64,000 nucleotides of DNA from Sphaerisporangium sp040685555 (lineage in GTDB: Bacteria > Actinomycetota > Actinomycetes > Streptosporangiales > Streptosporangiaceae). This document shows positions 42,237-51,588 of this stretch, piece by piece. The stretch is from positions 59,276 through 123,275 of the forward strand of contig NZ_JBFBIK010000007.1 of NCBI RefSeq assembly GCF_040685555.1, written 5' to 3'. The translations under genes and the position numbers were made by a program. The first letter of the stretch is position 1; every line of letters begins with the position of its first letter. A model generated the notes under the pieces. The model worked only from the letters and a program-made list of their open reading frames with translations. It searched no databases and had not been told where the DNA came from.

Positions 42237-43144
42237 GCGGGACGGGCCTGGAGGGGAGCCGTCCGGCCGTCGATGTGCCGAGCGGCCGTCCCGCCTCGAT
42301 CGAGACGCCCGCGCCGGGTGATCCGCGCCTCAGCAGGCTCTCCCTGAACCAGTGGACGACCCGCCGGTTCGGGGTGGCGGAGGCCGTGGACGGGTGCGCC
42401 AGGTTCGGGATCCCCGCGATCGGGCTGTGGCGCCAGCAGGTCTCCGAGCAGGGGCTCGCGGCGAGCGCCAAGCTCGTCCGGGACGCGGGCCTGCGCGTTT
42501 CGTCGCTCTGCAGGGGCGGCTTCCTGACCGCCGGCGACCCCGCCGCCTCGGCCTCGGCGCTCGACGACAACCGCCGGGCGATCGACGAGGCCGCCACGCT
42601 GGAGGCGGACTGCCTGGTCCTGGTCGTCGGCGGACTGCCCGGCGACTCGCGCGACCTGGCCGGTGCACGGGCACGGGTCGGGGAGGTGCTGGACGAGCTC
42701 GTCCCGTACGCCCTTGCGTCCGGGGTACGGCTGGCGCTGGAACCCCTGCATCCCATGTACTGCGCCGACCGGGCCGTGCTCTCCACGCTCGGCCAGGCCG
42801 TGGACCTCGCATCCCGCTGGCCGGTCGAGGCGGTCGGGGTGGTGGTCGACACCTTCCACGTGTGGTGGGACCCCGAGGTGCTGGACCAGATCGCGCGGGC
42901 GGCGGAGCGCATCGCGAGCTTCCAGGTGTGCGACTTCCTCGTGCCGCTTCCGGCGGACGTGCTGCTCGGGCGGGGGATGATGGGCGACGGCGTGATCGAC
43001 TTCCGGCCGCTGCGGTCGGCCGTCGACGCCGCGGGGTACGCCGGGCCGATCGAGGTGGAGATCTTCAACGCCGACGTGTGGGCCGCCGACGGCCACGACG
43101 TGATCGCCACCCTCATCCGGCGCTACGTCACCGAGGTCCTCTAG
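42233..43144 (+). CDS. Sugar phosphate isomerase/epimerase-like TIM barrel
   Basis: A 303-aa xylose-isomerase-like TIM barrel, start GTG 42233 overlapping the previous stop. Metal-site blocks: VRLALEPLHPMYCADRA (Glu), GVVVDTFHVWWDP (Asp/His), ASFQVCDFL, and GPIEVEIFNADVW (Glu). Last gene of the three-gene sugar operon; a ~35-residue disordered N-terminus precedes LSRLSLNQWTTR. Confidence 0.87.
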   Translation: MSGTGLEGSRPAVDVPSGRPASIETPAPGDPRLSRLSLNQWTTRRFGVAEAVDGCARFGIPAIGLWRQQVSEQGLAASAKLVRDAGLRVSSLCRGGFLTAGDPAASASALDDNRRAIDEAATLEADCLVLVVGGLPGDSRDLAGARARVGEVLDELVPYALASGVRLALEPLHPMYCADRAVLSTLGQAVDLASRWPVEAVGVVVDTFHVWWDPEVLDQIARAAERIASFQVCDFLVPLPADVLLGRGMMGDGVIDFRPLRSAVDAAGYAGPIEVEIFNADVWAADGHDVIATLIRRYVTEVL

Positions 43145-43170
43145 GTGTCAGCACTGGGCGCCTCGCGTGG

Positions 43171-43608
43171 TCACTCCGGAAGACAGCCCGTCTTACCGGA
43201 TATATCCACATTCGGCTGGCGGGTGCGCATCGCCACGGTGAAGACGATGCCGAGGGACTGCTTCTCCAGCACGCTGACGTTCACGCCGAACTGCGCGTGC
43301 GGGCCCTCGGCCTCCTGGTAGCCCATCGTGCGGAACTCGGTGGCCAGCGTGGAGGTCAGCGCCGTCGAGGCCCGCGCCGGATCGGCGCCCAGCGGCAGGT
43401 CGCCCGTCATCGTGAAGACGCTCCGCCGGGCGCCCGCCTCGCAGCCGGAACGGTCGTCGGTGAAGGCCGTGGCCTTGTGGTCGAGCTCCATGCGGCTCAG
43501 CACCGCGGCGTCGTCACGCAGGACGCCGGTCGTCTCCTCCAGCGTCAGCCCGCCCGCGCACGCGGTGCCCAGCACCAGAACGAGGGCACATACCCCGGCA
43601 CGTCGCAT
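43171..43608 (-). CDS. Lipoprotein, three-member paralog family (copy C)
   Basis: A 145-aa predicted lipoprotein, third relative of the pair at 14960 and 15673 though 27 kb away. Signal MRRAGVCALVLVLGTAC with lipid Cys17; the mature part keeps LEETTGVLRDD, a Cys before EAGARRSVFTM, LATEFRTMGYQ, VSVLEKQSLGIVFTV and QPNVDISGKTGCLPE. It lies 60 bp downstream of the 703-aa TIR-like gene on the same strand and may be co-transcribed with it. An upstream TTG (43629) is a weaker start. Confidence 0.75.
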   Translation of the reverse strand: MRRAGVCALVLVLGTACAGGLTLEETTGVLRDDAAVLSRMELDHKATAFTDDRSGCEAGARRSVFTMTGDLPLGADPARASTALTSTLATEFRTMGYQEAEGPHAQFGVNVSVLEKQSLGIVFTVAMRTRQPNVDISGKTGCLPE

Positions 43609-43668
43609 CCCCGCCACTTTACCGATCAATGGTCCCGCACGGCTCGCCTCCCCGGTCAGAGAGTGTGC

Positions 43669-45780
43669 TCAACCGCCCTCGCGGCAGCGGTGCCGTACGT
43701 CGGCCGACAGTTCGAGCCCCGAGCGGGCGGGGAAGAGAGACCGCGCTCCGCGGCGGTCGATGGAGCCCTCCAGCATCCAGGAGAACTGCCCGGGGAAGTG
43801 CTCGGTGAGGATCGGGTGGTCTCCGGGGATCCCCCAGTCCTCCACGGCCTGCCCGGCGAGCTGGATGATCCACACGGGTACGGGCGTGCGGATCGCCGGC
43901 AGCCCGCGCTGGAGCGACAGCCGCTCGTCGCCCGCCCACTCCTCGCGGGTCAGGCCGCGGCAGTCGACGGCGAGGGCCCGGCCCAGGCGATCGCCGGACA
44001 GCAGCGGCCATTCGGTGCGGAGGAACTCGAAGGCGACGAGCAGGTCACCGAGATCCGCCGTACCGGTGCTCAGATCGGGCATCCGCTGCAGCGTGTCGAG
44101 GTCCATGGCCATCTGCCCGGCCGCGTACCCCTGCGGCAGCCGCAGTCCCAACTCGGCAGGGTCGGCGGCGCACAGCGACTGGAACCGCCGGAAGATCGTC
44201 CGGTACGCCTGCCAGCCTCCGGGGCCGGCGGTCGGCGCCGGGCCGGGGAACTCGACGTCGCCGAGCAGGAACTCGGCGACGAATCGGTTCGTGAGGTCGG
44301 CACCGGCCAGCATGGTGTTGATCACCCGCAGGGCCGCGCCCGCCCGCAGCATCGCCGCCTCCCAGGCCGGCATCGGGCTAGGCGTCCACACGTGGCACAG
44401 GGACGGGAACCCGGGCACCACGGGAGCGGCCTCGAAGCTCCTGGTCGCGCGGTCCCACGTCGAGTAGGCCGCGTCGAGGGAGCCGAGGTCGGCCGGTTCG
44501 ACGTCCAGCACCCACCGCTCCGGCAGGAAGTCGGCCCTCTCCACGAGATGGCGGGTCAGCTCGGCCTCCCGCAGGCACCACGGCGACTCGCCGTAGCCGG
44601 GGGTGCTCACCCGTACGATCGCGGGCGTCGCACCGAACAGCGCCCACACCATCCCGGTGTTGGTCTCCCAGGAGGGGACGTACCCGGCGTCGATCGCGCA
44701 CCGGCTCGACGACCAGAGCTCCAGGCGGCGGAGGGCGCGCTTGGCTTCGCGTGACCGGTGGCTGATCCCGACGGCGCGGCGCGGCCAGGCGGGCTTCACC
44801 GCGTTGAAGGCGAAGCAGGCGAGATCCTTCGGCCGCACATGAGCCCAGGGTTCGCGGGCGGCGTCCTCCAGCCAGGCCATCGCCTTGAGGGTGAGGAGCC
44901 ACCGCCGCGCGACCGCCGGAGCGACCATCCTGAGCTGCGGGTCGTCCGAGCGCGCCGTCTGGAGCAGGCCCTCGACCACGGGACGGCTGCGCATGAGGCG
45001 CGCCGCCAGCCGTAGCGCCTCCGCCATCTCCCCGAAGCCGACGTCGGCGCTCAGCCAGGCCCAGTGATCGCGCCAGGCCTCCCCCTGGCCTGCCCTGATG
45101 TCGGCCACGTCGAGGAAGGACAGCCGCCCGTCGGGTGACATCTCCAGGTTGTAGAGCAGGTCGAGGGGTCTTTCCGCGAGCTCGTTGGCCGCCGCCCACG
45201 GACCGGGGAGCTTGATCCGGCGTGGAATCGCGAGGCGGGCGGCGGCGTCCTCGGTCAGAACGCCCTGCTCGCCCTCCGGGGTGAGCATGACATCGCGCAG
45301 CAGAGGCCCCACCGCGCAGCTCAGCCAGGTGCGGACGTGCCCTCTCCGAACGTCTCCGTCGTCCATCCGGAGGAAGCGGCCGACGGCGTCCTGATCGCCC
45401 GTTTCACGGGGGACGCCCGGCGGGCGGGACATGGGGCGCGTGCGCGAGGCGGTGGACGGAACGGCCTTCACCAGCAGGCCCACGTCGTGTTCCGGCCATT
45501 CGCCGATGCCGTCCGGCGGGCTCCAGGAGGGGGCGGCACCGCCCGTGCCGGTGCCGCGTACGCCCCTGGCCAGCCACGGATCGGACACGGAGCCCGTGGG
45601 AGCGGAGACGACGCGGTGCCGCGACCGCCGCATCGCGTCGCGGGCCTCCGTCCACCGGTCGAGGATCACCGCCGATCCGGTACCGAGGGCCTCCTCCAGC
45701 CACGCGAGCGAGACGGCCGCTTCGTTTCGCTCCTGACCACCCGCCCGGGAACGGCCCGTCATCGTCTTGTTCGCCGTCAT
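43669..45780 (-). CDS. Large cytosolic protein with a TIR-like signature, unknown
   Basis: A 703-aa protein with no signal peptide or clear membrane helix. In its middle, RRAVGISHRSREAK (Ser340-His-Arg) is followed 60 residues later by TPAIVRVSTPGYGESPWCLRE (W401, C402, E405). That pair resembles TIR-domain strand A (…SHR…) and the S-x-W-C-L-x-E motif that carries the catalytic Glu of NAD-cleaving TIR proteins. The remaining ~330 N-terminal and ~270 C-terminal residues are unrecognised. ATG at 45780, with GGAGG 12 bases upstream. It is followed by the copy-C lipoprotein. A TIR-like assignment is a hypothesis from two motifs. Confidence 0.6.
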   Translation of the reverse strand: MTANKTMTGRSRAGGQERNEAAVSLAWLEEALGTGSAVILDRWTEARDAMRRSRHRVVSAPTGSVSDPWLARGVRGTGTGGAAPSWSPPDGIGEWPEHDVGLLVKAVPSTASRTRPMSRPPGVPRETGDQDAVGRFLRMDDGDVRRGHVRTWLSCAVGPLLRDVMLTPEGEQGVLTEDAAARLAIPRRIKLPGPWAAANELAERPLDLLYNLEMSPDGRLSFLDVADIRAGQGEAWRDHWAWLSADVGFGEMAEALRLAARLMRSRPVVEGLLQTARSDDPQLRMVAPAVARRWLLTLKAMAWLEDAAREPWAHVRPKDLACFAFNAVKPAWPRRAVGISHRSREAKRALRRLELWSSSRCAIDAGYVPSWETNTGMVWALFGATPAIVRVSTPGYGESPWCLREAELTRHLVERADFLPERWVLDVEPADLGSLDAAYSTWDRATRSFEAAPVVPGFPSLCHVWTPSPMPAWEAAMLRAGAALRVINTMLAGADLTNRFVAEFLLGDVEFPGPAPTAGPGGWQAYRTIFRRFQSLCAADPAELGLRLPQGYAAGQMAMDLDTLQRMPDLSTGTADLGDLLVAFEFLRTEWPLLSGDRLGRALAVDCRGLTREEWAGDERLSLQRGLPAIRTPVPVWIIQLAGQAVEDWGIPGDHPILTEHFPGQFSWMLEGSIDRRGARSLFPARSGLELSADVRHRCREGG

Positions 45781-45941
45781 GATCGGTGCTTGCCTCCACA
45801 CCGCAGCGGGACCAGTCGGCCAGTATATGAGCTTGCCTCAAAATAATCTCCAGGGTTCACGGGTACCTCCCTTTACCGAACGAACGACGTACGATGACCG
45901 GAGCAAAACTAGAACTTCATTCGGTTCAGATGGGTAGGACA

Positions 45942-46850
45942 ATGCGCATCGGGCTTTATCTCAATGAACCCTCGGGGCCGGACGCGATCACCAAGCTGGG
46001 CGAGCGCATCGCCAGGGCCGCCGACGACGGCTTCGCCTCGGTCTGGGCCTCGAACATCTTCGGGCTCGACGCGCTGACCGCGCTGGCGGTCGCGGGCAGC
46101 CGGGTGCCGGGCATCGAGCTCGGCACGGCCGTGGTGCCGACATACCCGCGTCACCCCGCCGTCCTCGCGCAGCAGGCCCTCACCGCGAGCACGGCAACCG
46201 GGGGGCGGCTTTCACTCGGCATCGGCCTGTCCCACCAGATCGTCATCGAGAACATGTACGGGTACAGCTTCGACAGGCCGGCGCGGCACATGCGGGAGTT
46301 CCTCTCGGTGCTGCTTCCCCTCGTGCGCGGCGAGCAGGCCGACTTCGACGGCGAGACCCTCAAGGCGCACCTGGCCCTCAGCACCCCGGGGGCGGGCACC
46401 GTCCCCGTGCTGATCGCCGCGCTGGCGCCCCGGATGCTGCGCCTGGCCGGGGAGATGGCGGACGGCACCGTGCTCTGGATGACCGGCCCGAGGACCGTCG
46501 CCGACCACGTCGTCCCCACGATCACCGAGGCCGCGCGGGCCGCCGGGCGCCCGGATCCCCGCATCGTGTGCGCGCTCCCGGTGGCCGTGACCGCCGACAA
46601 GGACGCCGCCCGTGCCGAGGCCGACAAGGTCCTCGCCATCTACGGCCAGCTCCCCTCCTACCGGGCGATGCTGGACCGCGAGGGCGCCGCGGGCCCGTCC
46701 GGCGTCGCGATCGTGGGCGATGAGGACGAGGTGGCCGGTCAGATCGAGGCGCTCGCCAAGATCGGGGTGACCGACTTCGCCGCCGCCACGTTCATCTCCG
46801 GCGACGACGCCGTGCGCACCCGTAAGTTCCTCAAGACCCTGGTCGCCTAG
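45942..46850 (+). CDS. LLM-class F420-dependent oxidoreductase
   Basis: Luciferase-like monooxygenase-fold oxidoreductase of 302 aa, starting MRIGLYLNEPSG (ATG 45942). Typical blocks are VWASNIFGLDALTALAVAG, LGTAVVPTYPRHPAVLAQQALT, GRLSLGIGLSH, and RMLRLAGEMADGTVLWMTGP. F420 is the likely cofactor in actinomycetes, where dozens of paralogs handle hydride transfers of unknown substrates. No operon partner is apparent. Confidence 0.85.
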   Translation: MRIGLYLNEPSGPDAITKLGERIARAADDGFASVWASNIFGLDALTALAVAGSRVPGIELGTAVVPTYPRHPAVLAQQALTASTATGGRLSLGIGLSHQIVIENMYGYSFDRPARHMREFLSVLLPLVRGEQADFDGETLKAHLALSTPGAGTVPVLIAALAPRMLRLAGEMADGTVLWMTGPRTVADHVVPTITEAARAAGRPDPRIVCALPVAVTADKDAARAEADKVLAIYGQLPSYRAMLDREGAAGPSGVAIVGDEDEVAGQIEALAKIGVTDFAAATFISGDDAVRTRKFLKTLVA

Positions 46851-46961
46851 GAGCGGGTCGCCCCGGAGCCACCGTCTCGGGCAGGGGGAAGATCGCCGGA
46901 GATGGTGGCTTTGGGGTGAAATGCTAAAATTGGGACACGCCGATGAGAGGGGACCGGGCGC

Positions 46962-47324
46962 TTGAGGAGACGATCGGATGCGATCGCCGTTCCAAGAGCG
47001 GTTCCCTATCTCGTGTTCGCGGCGTTAGCGCTCCTGATCGCCGCCGTCACCGCCTACGGCCTCCGAAGCGCGCTGCCGGCCGAGGTCCACGGCCGCTCGG
47101 CCGACATCACGGCCGCTGACGGCCCGTTTCTTGTCAAGGTGATACCGGGTACGGCGCACCGGACCGCCCCACCGCAGATCGGGTGGGCGGACGCGCCTCC
47201 GGCCGTCTTCGCCCCGCGGGCGGCGGGGCGCGGGCTCGTGCCGGGCGACCTCGGCACCCGCGTGCCCGTGCCCGTGACGTACGAGCCGTCCCGCCCCCGC
47301 GCACCTCCGGCCGAGGGTCCCTGA
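46962..47324 (+). CDS. Small membrane-anchored protein, unknown
   Basis: A 120-aa protein with one N-terminal helix (VPYLVFAALALLIAAVTAYGL) and a Pro/Ala/Arg-rich extracytoplasmic tail. TTG start at 46962 preceded by GAGAGGGGACC. No family recognised. Upstream, an AT-rich TAAAAT at 46924 could be a -10. Low complexity in the tail leaves real but modest doubt about coding status. Confidence 0.5.
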   Translation: MRRRSDAIAVPRAVPYLVFAALALLIAAVTAYGLRSALPAEVHGRSADITAADGPFLVKVIPGTAHRTAPPQIGWADAPPAVFAPRAAGRGLVPGDLGTRVPVPVTYEPSRPRAPPAEGP

Positions 47325-47559
47325 CGCGTCACTGTCACGCGCTCCCCGCGCATCGGGGAGCCGCGGCGATCCCGCACGGGTGCGATGAACCCGCGGATCG
47401 TCGGCGGCGGAGCCTTCCACAGGCCAGGCGCGACCCGCCACGGCGCGTTCTCGGGGGACCACGATCTCGAAGCCCTGACGACGACGACCCGCCGGAGGTT
47501 TCCGATGACCCACGAACACGTCCCCGCCCTGTCCGTCTTCACCCGCGAGGGGAGACACC

Positions 47560-48786
47560 ATGGCACTGGCTGACGAGCTCGTCGCCCTCGGCGGATCCTT
47601 TCTGGCCGCGGGGATCGTCGCCCGGCTCGGAGCCAAGATCGGGCTGCCGACCATCCCGCTCTTCATGCTGGCGGGCATCATCTTCGGCCCGCACACCCCC
47701 GGGCTCGCCCTGGTCGACAACCCGGCCGACCTCAAGGTCGTCGCCGCGCTCGGGCTGATCTTCCTGCTCTTCTACCTGGGACTCGAGTTCTCGCTCGACG
47801 ACATCGTCCAGGGCGGCGGGCGGCTCCTCGCGGCCGGCGGGATCTACTTGCTGCTGAACGTCGGCGGCGGCCTGGCGTTCGGGTTCGCGGTGGGCTGGGG
47901 AGGAAGGGAGGCGCTGATCCTGGCCGGGGTCATCGGCATCTCGTCGTCGGCGATCGTCACCAAGCTGCTCGTCGACCTGAAGCGCCTGGGCAATCCCGAG
48001 AGCCGCCTGATCCTCGGCATCATCGTCGTGGAGGACGTCTTCCTCGCCCTCTACCTCGCCCTGCTCCAGCCGGTGCTGGGCGGCGCGCACGACATCGGCG
48101 AGGCGGCGGTCGCGTTCGGCAAGGCCTTCGCGTTCCTCATCACGCTGACCGCCGTGGCCCGGTGGGGCGGCCGCGTGGTCGGCAAGCTGGTGGAGACCAA
48201 GGACGACGAGTTGCTCGTGGTGATGTTCACCGGCCTCGCCGTGCTCACGGCGGGACTCGCGGAGGAGTTCGGCGTCTCCGACGCCATCGGCGCCTTCATG
48301 ATCGGTCTCATCCTCGCGACCACGAAGGCGGCCGGGCGGATCCGCACCCTGGTCCACCCGCTGCGCGACGCGTTCGCGGCGCTGTTCTTCTTCGCGTTCG
48401 GTCTGTCGATCGCCCCCGGCGACTTCGGGCCCGTCGTGATCCCCGTCGTCATCGCCGTGGTCCTGACGTTCGTGCTGAACATCGCCGCCGGGGCGATCGC
48501 GGCCCGCCTGCACTCCTACGACAGGCAGGCGGCGGTCAACATCGGGCTGACCGTGCTCTCGCGAGGGGAGTTCGCGCTGATCCTGGCCACGCTGGCGCTG
48601 GCCGCGGGGCTGGACGGCAGGCTGGCGCCCTTCATCGCGGGCTACGTGTTCGTGCTGGCCATCCTCGGCCCGCTGCTCGCGGGACGCTCCGGGCGGCTGG
48701 TCCGCCTGATCCCGGCCCCGCTGTTCCCCTCCCGGGGCGGCGAGGTCACGGCGAGCGATGGTCCTGGGACGGTTCATCGAGGGTGA
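47560..48786 (+). CDS. CPA2-family cation/proton antiporter
   Basis: A 408-aa polytopic membrane protein of the KefB/CPA2 type: about 12 helices, beginning LGGSFLAAGIVARLGAKIGLPTIPLFMLAGIIFGP, with LGLIFLLFYLGLEFSLDD and GVIGISSSAIVTKLL. ATG at 47560 with GAGGGGAGA upstream. Lacks the C-terminal TrkA-N domain of full KefB. Its 3' end overlaps the opposite-strand PEP-utilising gene by 41 bp. Confidence 0.9.
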   Translation: MALADELVALGGSFLAAGIVARLGAKIGLPTIPLFMLAGIIFGPHTPGLALVDNPADLKVVAALGLIFLLFYLGLEFSLDDIVQGGGRLLAAGGIYLLLNVGGGLAFGFAVGWGGREALILAGVIGISSSAIVTKLLVDLKRLGNPESRLILGIIVVEDVFLALYLALLQPVLGGAHDIGEAAVAFGKAFAFLITLTAVARWGGRVVGKLVETKDDELLVVMFTGLAVLTAGLAEEFGVSDAIGAFMIGLILATTKAAGRIRTLVHPLRDAFAALFFFAFGLSIAPGDFGPVVIPVVIAVVLTFVLNIAAGAIAARLHSYDRQAAVNIGLTVLSRGEFALILATLALAAGLDGRLAPFIAGYVFVLAILGPLLAGRSGRLVRLIPAPLFPSRGGEVTASDGPGTVHRG

Positions 48787-51451
48787 CGGCCCCGGTAGTG
48801 CCGTCCACCGTGATCGTCTGCCCGGTGGTGATCCGGGAGGTGGCGTGGGCGACGCCGACCACGGACGGGATGCCGTACTCGCGGGCCACCACCGCGCCGT
48901 GGGAGTTCGCGCCGCCCATCTCCATGACCAGGCCGCCCGCCGTCAGGAACAGCGGCGTCCAGCCGGGGTCGGTGGACGGCGCGACCAGGATCTCCCCGGG
49001 CTCCAGATGCGCTCCCACCGGGTCGAGCACGACCCGTGCCGTGCCGGTGACGGTGCCTGGGGAGGCGGGTGTGCCGGTGAGGGCGCCCTCCGTGGGCGGC
49101 GCCGCCCCCACGGCCTCGGGCTCGGTGCCGTCGGACAGCAGGACCCTGGGGACGTGCCCGCGCCGCAGCTCCCGCCCGTAGGCGGCGCGCCGGCGCTCGA
49201 CGAGGGCGACGGGGGCGACGGGGGCGACGGGGGCAGGGTCGCCGCTCCCGCCGAGCGCCGCCCGGGCCTCGGCCAGGCTCAGCATGAAGACGTCGTCGGT
49301 GGCCTCCAGGAGCCCTCGTGCCACGAGCTCGTCGCCCACCGCCGATAGCTGCCCGCGCATCTCGGCCAGGGTGAGGATCACGAAGTACTTGGGCATCTCC
49401 CGGTAGCCCGCCAGCTCCCGGGTCCGCCGCAGGGCGAAGCGGACGATCGGCCGGCGCCATCCGCCGGCCCGGCGGGCCAGCTCGTCCGCCATGGCCTCCG
49501 CTTCGCGGGCCCCCTTCGCGAACTGTGTGTCCGGTGCCAGCGCAGGATCGTCCAGCCGGAGGTAGTTGGCGAGCACGCCGAGCACGTGGGAGGGGTCGTC
49601 CGACCACCGGGGCATGCCGAGGTCGATCTCCGCCACAGCGCGGTGGCCGTACCGGGCGAGGAACCCGGTGAGCTCCCGCTGGAGCACCGGCGGGAGAGGG
49701 CCCTCGGGCAGGGCCGTACCGCTCAGGGCGCGGGCGGAGGCCTCGTCGGCGCGGATGCGGGTGGCGGCGGCCCACAGGGCGAGGTCCATCTCGGTGGTCA
49801 CGTTGTTGGGCAGGCCGCGTAGCACGGTCTGCAGCTCGCCCGGCCTCGTACGGCCGCGCAGGAGGCGCGCGGCGAGGCCGAGCATCAGGAAACCGGCCAC
49901 CGGCCCCGGGATGACGTGGGGCAGCATGGGGAAGATCTGCGAGCCCAGCACGCGCTCGACGTGGTCGAGCCGCTGCGCGGCGGTCGCGTCCGAGGGCGGA
50001 GCGGGCCGCGCGCGCAGCTGGTCGCCGACCTGATCGATCCGCCGGTGCCAGGTCTCCGGCCGTACGAGCGCCTGCACGACCCTCACCGGTATGCGGTATC
50101 TCGTGGCGATACGCAGCACCCGGCGGACGGCGGGCAGGGGCGACCGGCGGTTGACGCTCAGCCGGGGGTCGTCGAACAGCCCGCGGATCACGACCGCCGA
50201 CCGCGCCTCCATGATGTCGAGCACCCGGGGGAAGACGGCCCGGCCCACGCGGCTGCGCAGGATGCCGGTCATGTCCGCGAAGAGCCGCATGCCTGGCTCT
50301 GCCACGGGGGAGGGGCGGCCGGGTGGCACGCCGAACAGCGTGGTGATGGAGGAGGCCAGCGCCCGGAAGGCGGAGGAGCCCATCGGGGTGATCGGCCGGT
50401 GCAGGCCCTGGGCCAGGCTGAGGCAGATGTACACCCGGAGGCCTTCCTGGCCCTCGGGCAGGGGATACAGGGTGGTGATCGGCCGCGCCTGGGTCAGCCA
50501 GAGCGTGCCGGACCGGTCGATCGCCCACTCGGTGTCCTGCGGGGTGCCGTAGTGGGCCTCGACCCGCGCGCCCAGCCTGGCCAGCGCGATGATCTGCCGA
50601 TCGGTGACGCACGCCTCCCGCGCGGCGTCCGCCAGCGGCTCGTCGTGCCTGACCTGCTCCGTGCCGCCGCCGGGGATCGGCAGGACGGTCACCAGCTTGT
50701 CGCCGAGGCGCCGCTCGGTGATCTCCATGGACGGGCTCACCACGAACTGGTCGGGGTTGACGGCGCCGGAGACCACGGCCTCGCCCAGCCCGGGAGCCGC
50801 GTCGATCACGATCTCGTGGCGGCGGCCGGTGACCGGGTTGGCGGTGAACATCACCCCGGCGACCTCGGCCCGCACCATCCGCTGGATGACGACGGCCAGG
50901 TGGACGGCGCCGTGGTCGACGCCGTTGGCGGCACGGTAGGCGACGGCGCGGTCGGTCCACAGCGAGGCCCAGCACCGGCGGACGGCGTCGAGCACCGCGT
51001 CCGGCCCGATCACGTTGAGGTAGGTGTCCTGCTGGCCCGCGAAGCTGGCGTCCGGGAGGTCCTCCGCGGTGGCGGACGACCGTACGGCCACGGGCCCCTC
51101 GGCGCTGCGCCGCACGGCTCGCTCGATGTCAGCGGGCACGGGAGCGGCGAGCACGAGATCGCGGGCGCGACCGGCGAGCTCGGCAAGGGCGGCGGTCGCG
51201 CCGGGGGCGGTGCGCGCGAGGGCGGCGAGCACGTCGTCGAGGCCCGCGTCTCCGGCGACGCGGCGGTACGCCTCCGTCGTCAGGCACACCCCTGGGGGGA
51301 CGGGGAGCCCGGCGCGCGTGAGCACGCCCAGGTTGGCCGCCTTGCCCCCGACCAGGGGCAGCATCTCAGCCGTGATGTCCTGAAATTTCATGATGAGCGG
51401 GTCACCGGTGGGGTCGAGTCCGGCGTGGCGGTCCCGCTGGGATTCGAGCAT
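48746..51451 (-). CDS. Rifampin-phosphotransferase-like PEP/pyruvate-domain protein
   Basis: A 901-aa protein of the PPDK/PEP-synthase superfamily. ATG at 51451 sits behind GGGAGGG. N-terminal ATP-grasp (LPLVGGKAANLGVLTRAG, VAVRSSATAEDLPDASFAGQQDTYLNV, AGVMFTANPVTG), a long helical middle region (~330-770), and a C-terminal swivelling His domain with GGANSHGAVVAREYGIPSVVG (His851). It ends after this domain without the PEP-binding TIM barrel, the layout of rifampin phosphotransferase, which consumes ATP to phosphorylate rifampin. The middle domain is too divergent to prove that substrate by eye. Confidence 0.8.
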   Translation of the reverse strand: MLESQRDRHAGLDPTGDPLIMKFQDITAEMLPLVGGKAANLGVLTRAGLPVPPGVCLTTEAYRRVAGDAGLDDVLAALARTAPGATAALAELAGRARDLVLAAPVPADIERAVRRSAEGPVAVRSSATAEDLPDASFAGQQDTYLNVIGPDAVLDAVRRCWASLWTDRAVAYRAANGVDHGAVHLAVVIQRMVRAEVAGVMFTANPVTGRRHEIVIDAAPGLGEAVVSGAVNPDQFVVSPSMEITERRLGDKLVTVLPIPGGGTEQVRHDEPLADAAREACVTDRQIIALARLGARVEAHYGTPQDTEWAIDRSGTLWLTQARPITTLYPLPEGQEGLRVYICLSLAQGLHRPITPMGSSAFRALASSITTLFGVPPGRPSPVAEPGMRLFADMTGILRSRVGRAVFPRVLDIMEARSAVVIRGLFDDPRLSVNRRSPLPAVRRVLRIATRYRIPVRVVQALVRPETWHRRIDQVGDQLRARPAPPSDATAAQRLDHVERVLGSQIFPMLPHVIPGPVAGFLMLGLAARLLRGRTRPGELQTVLRGLPNNVTTEMDLALWAAATRIRADEASARALSGTALPEGPLPPVLQRELTGFLARYGHRAVAEIDLGMPRWSDDPSHVLGVLANYLRLDDPALAPDTQFAKGAREAEAMADELARRAGGWRRPIVRFALRRTRELAGYREMPKYFVILTLAEMRGQLSAVGDELVARGLLEATDDVFMLSLAEARAALGGSGDPAPVAPVAPVALVERRRAAYGRELRRGHVPRVLLSDGTEPEAVGAAPPTEGALTGTPASPGTVTGTARVVLDPVGAHLEPGEILVAPSTDPGWTPLFLTAGGLVMEMGGANSHGAVVAREYGIPSVVGVAHATSRITTGQTITVDGTTGAVTLDEPSQDHRSP

Positions 51452-51588
51452 GGCGCCCTCCCGTGGCGTCGCCGGGAGCCGATCCGACTCGGCGCGGCTT
51501 CCGCGTTCGATGTGAACACCACGATAACTCATCACATGATGAAATCAACAAGTGATGAATAAAGGGCGTCCGGGCCCTGCCGGAAGGC

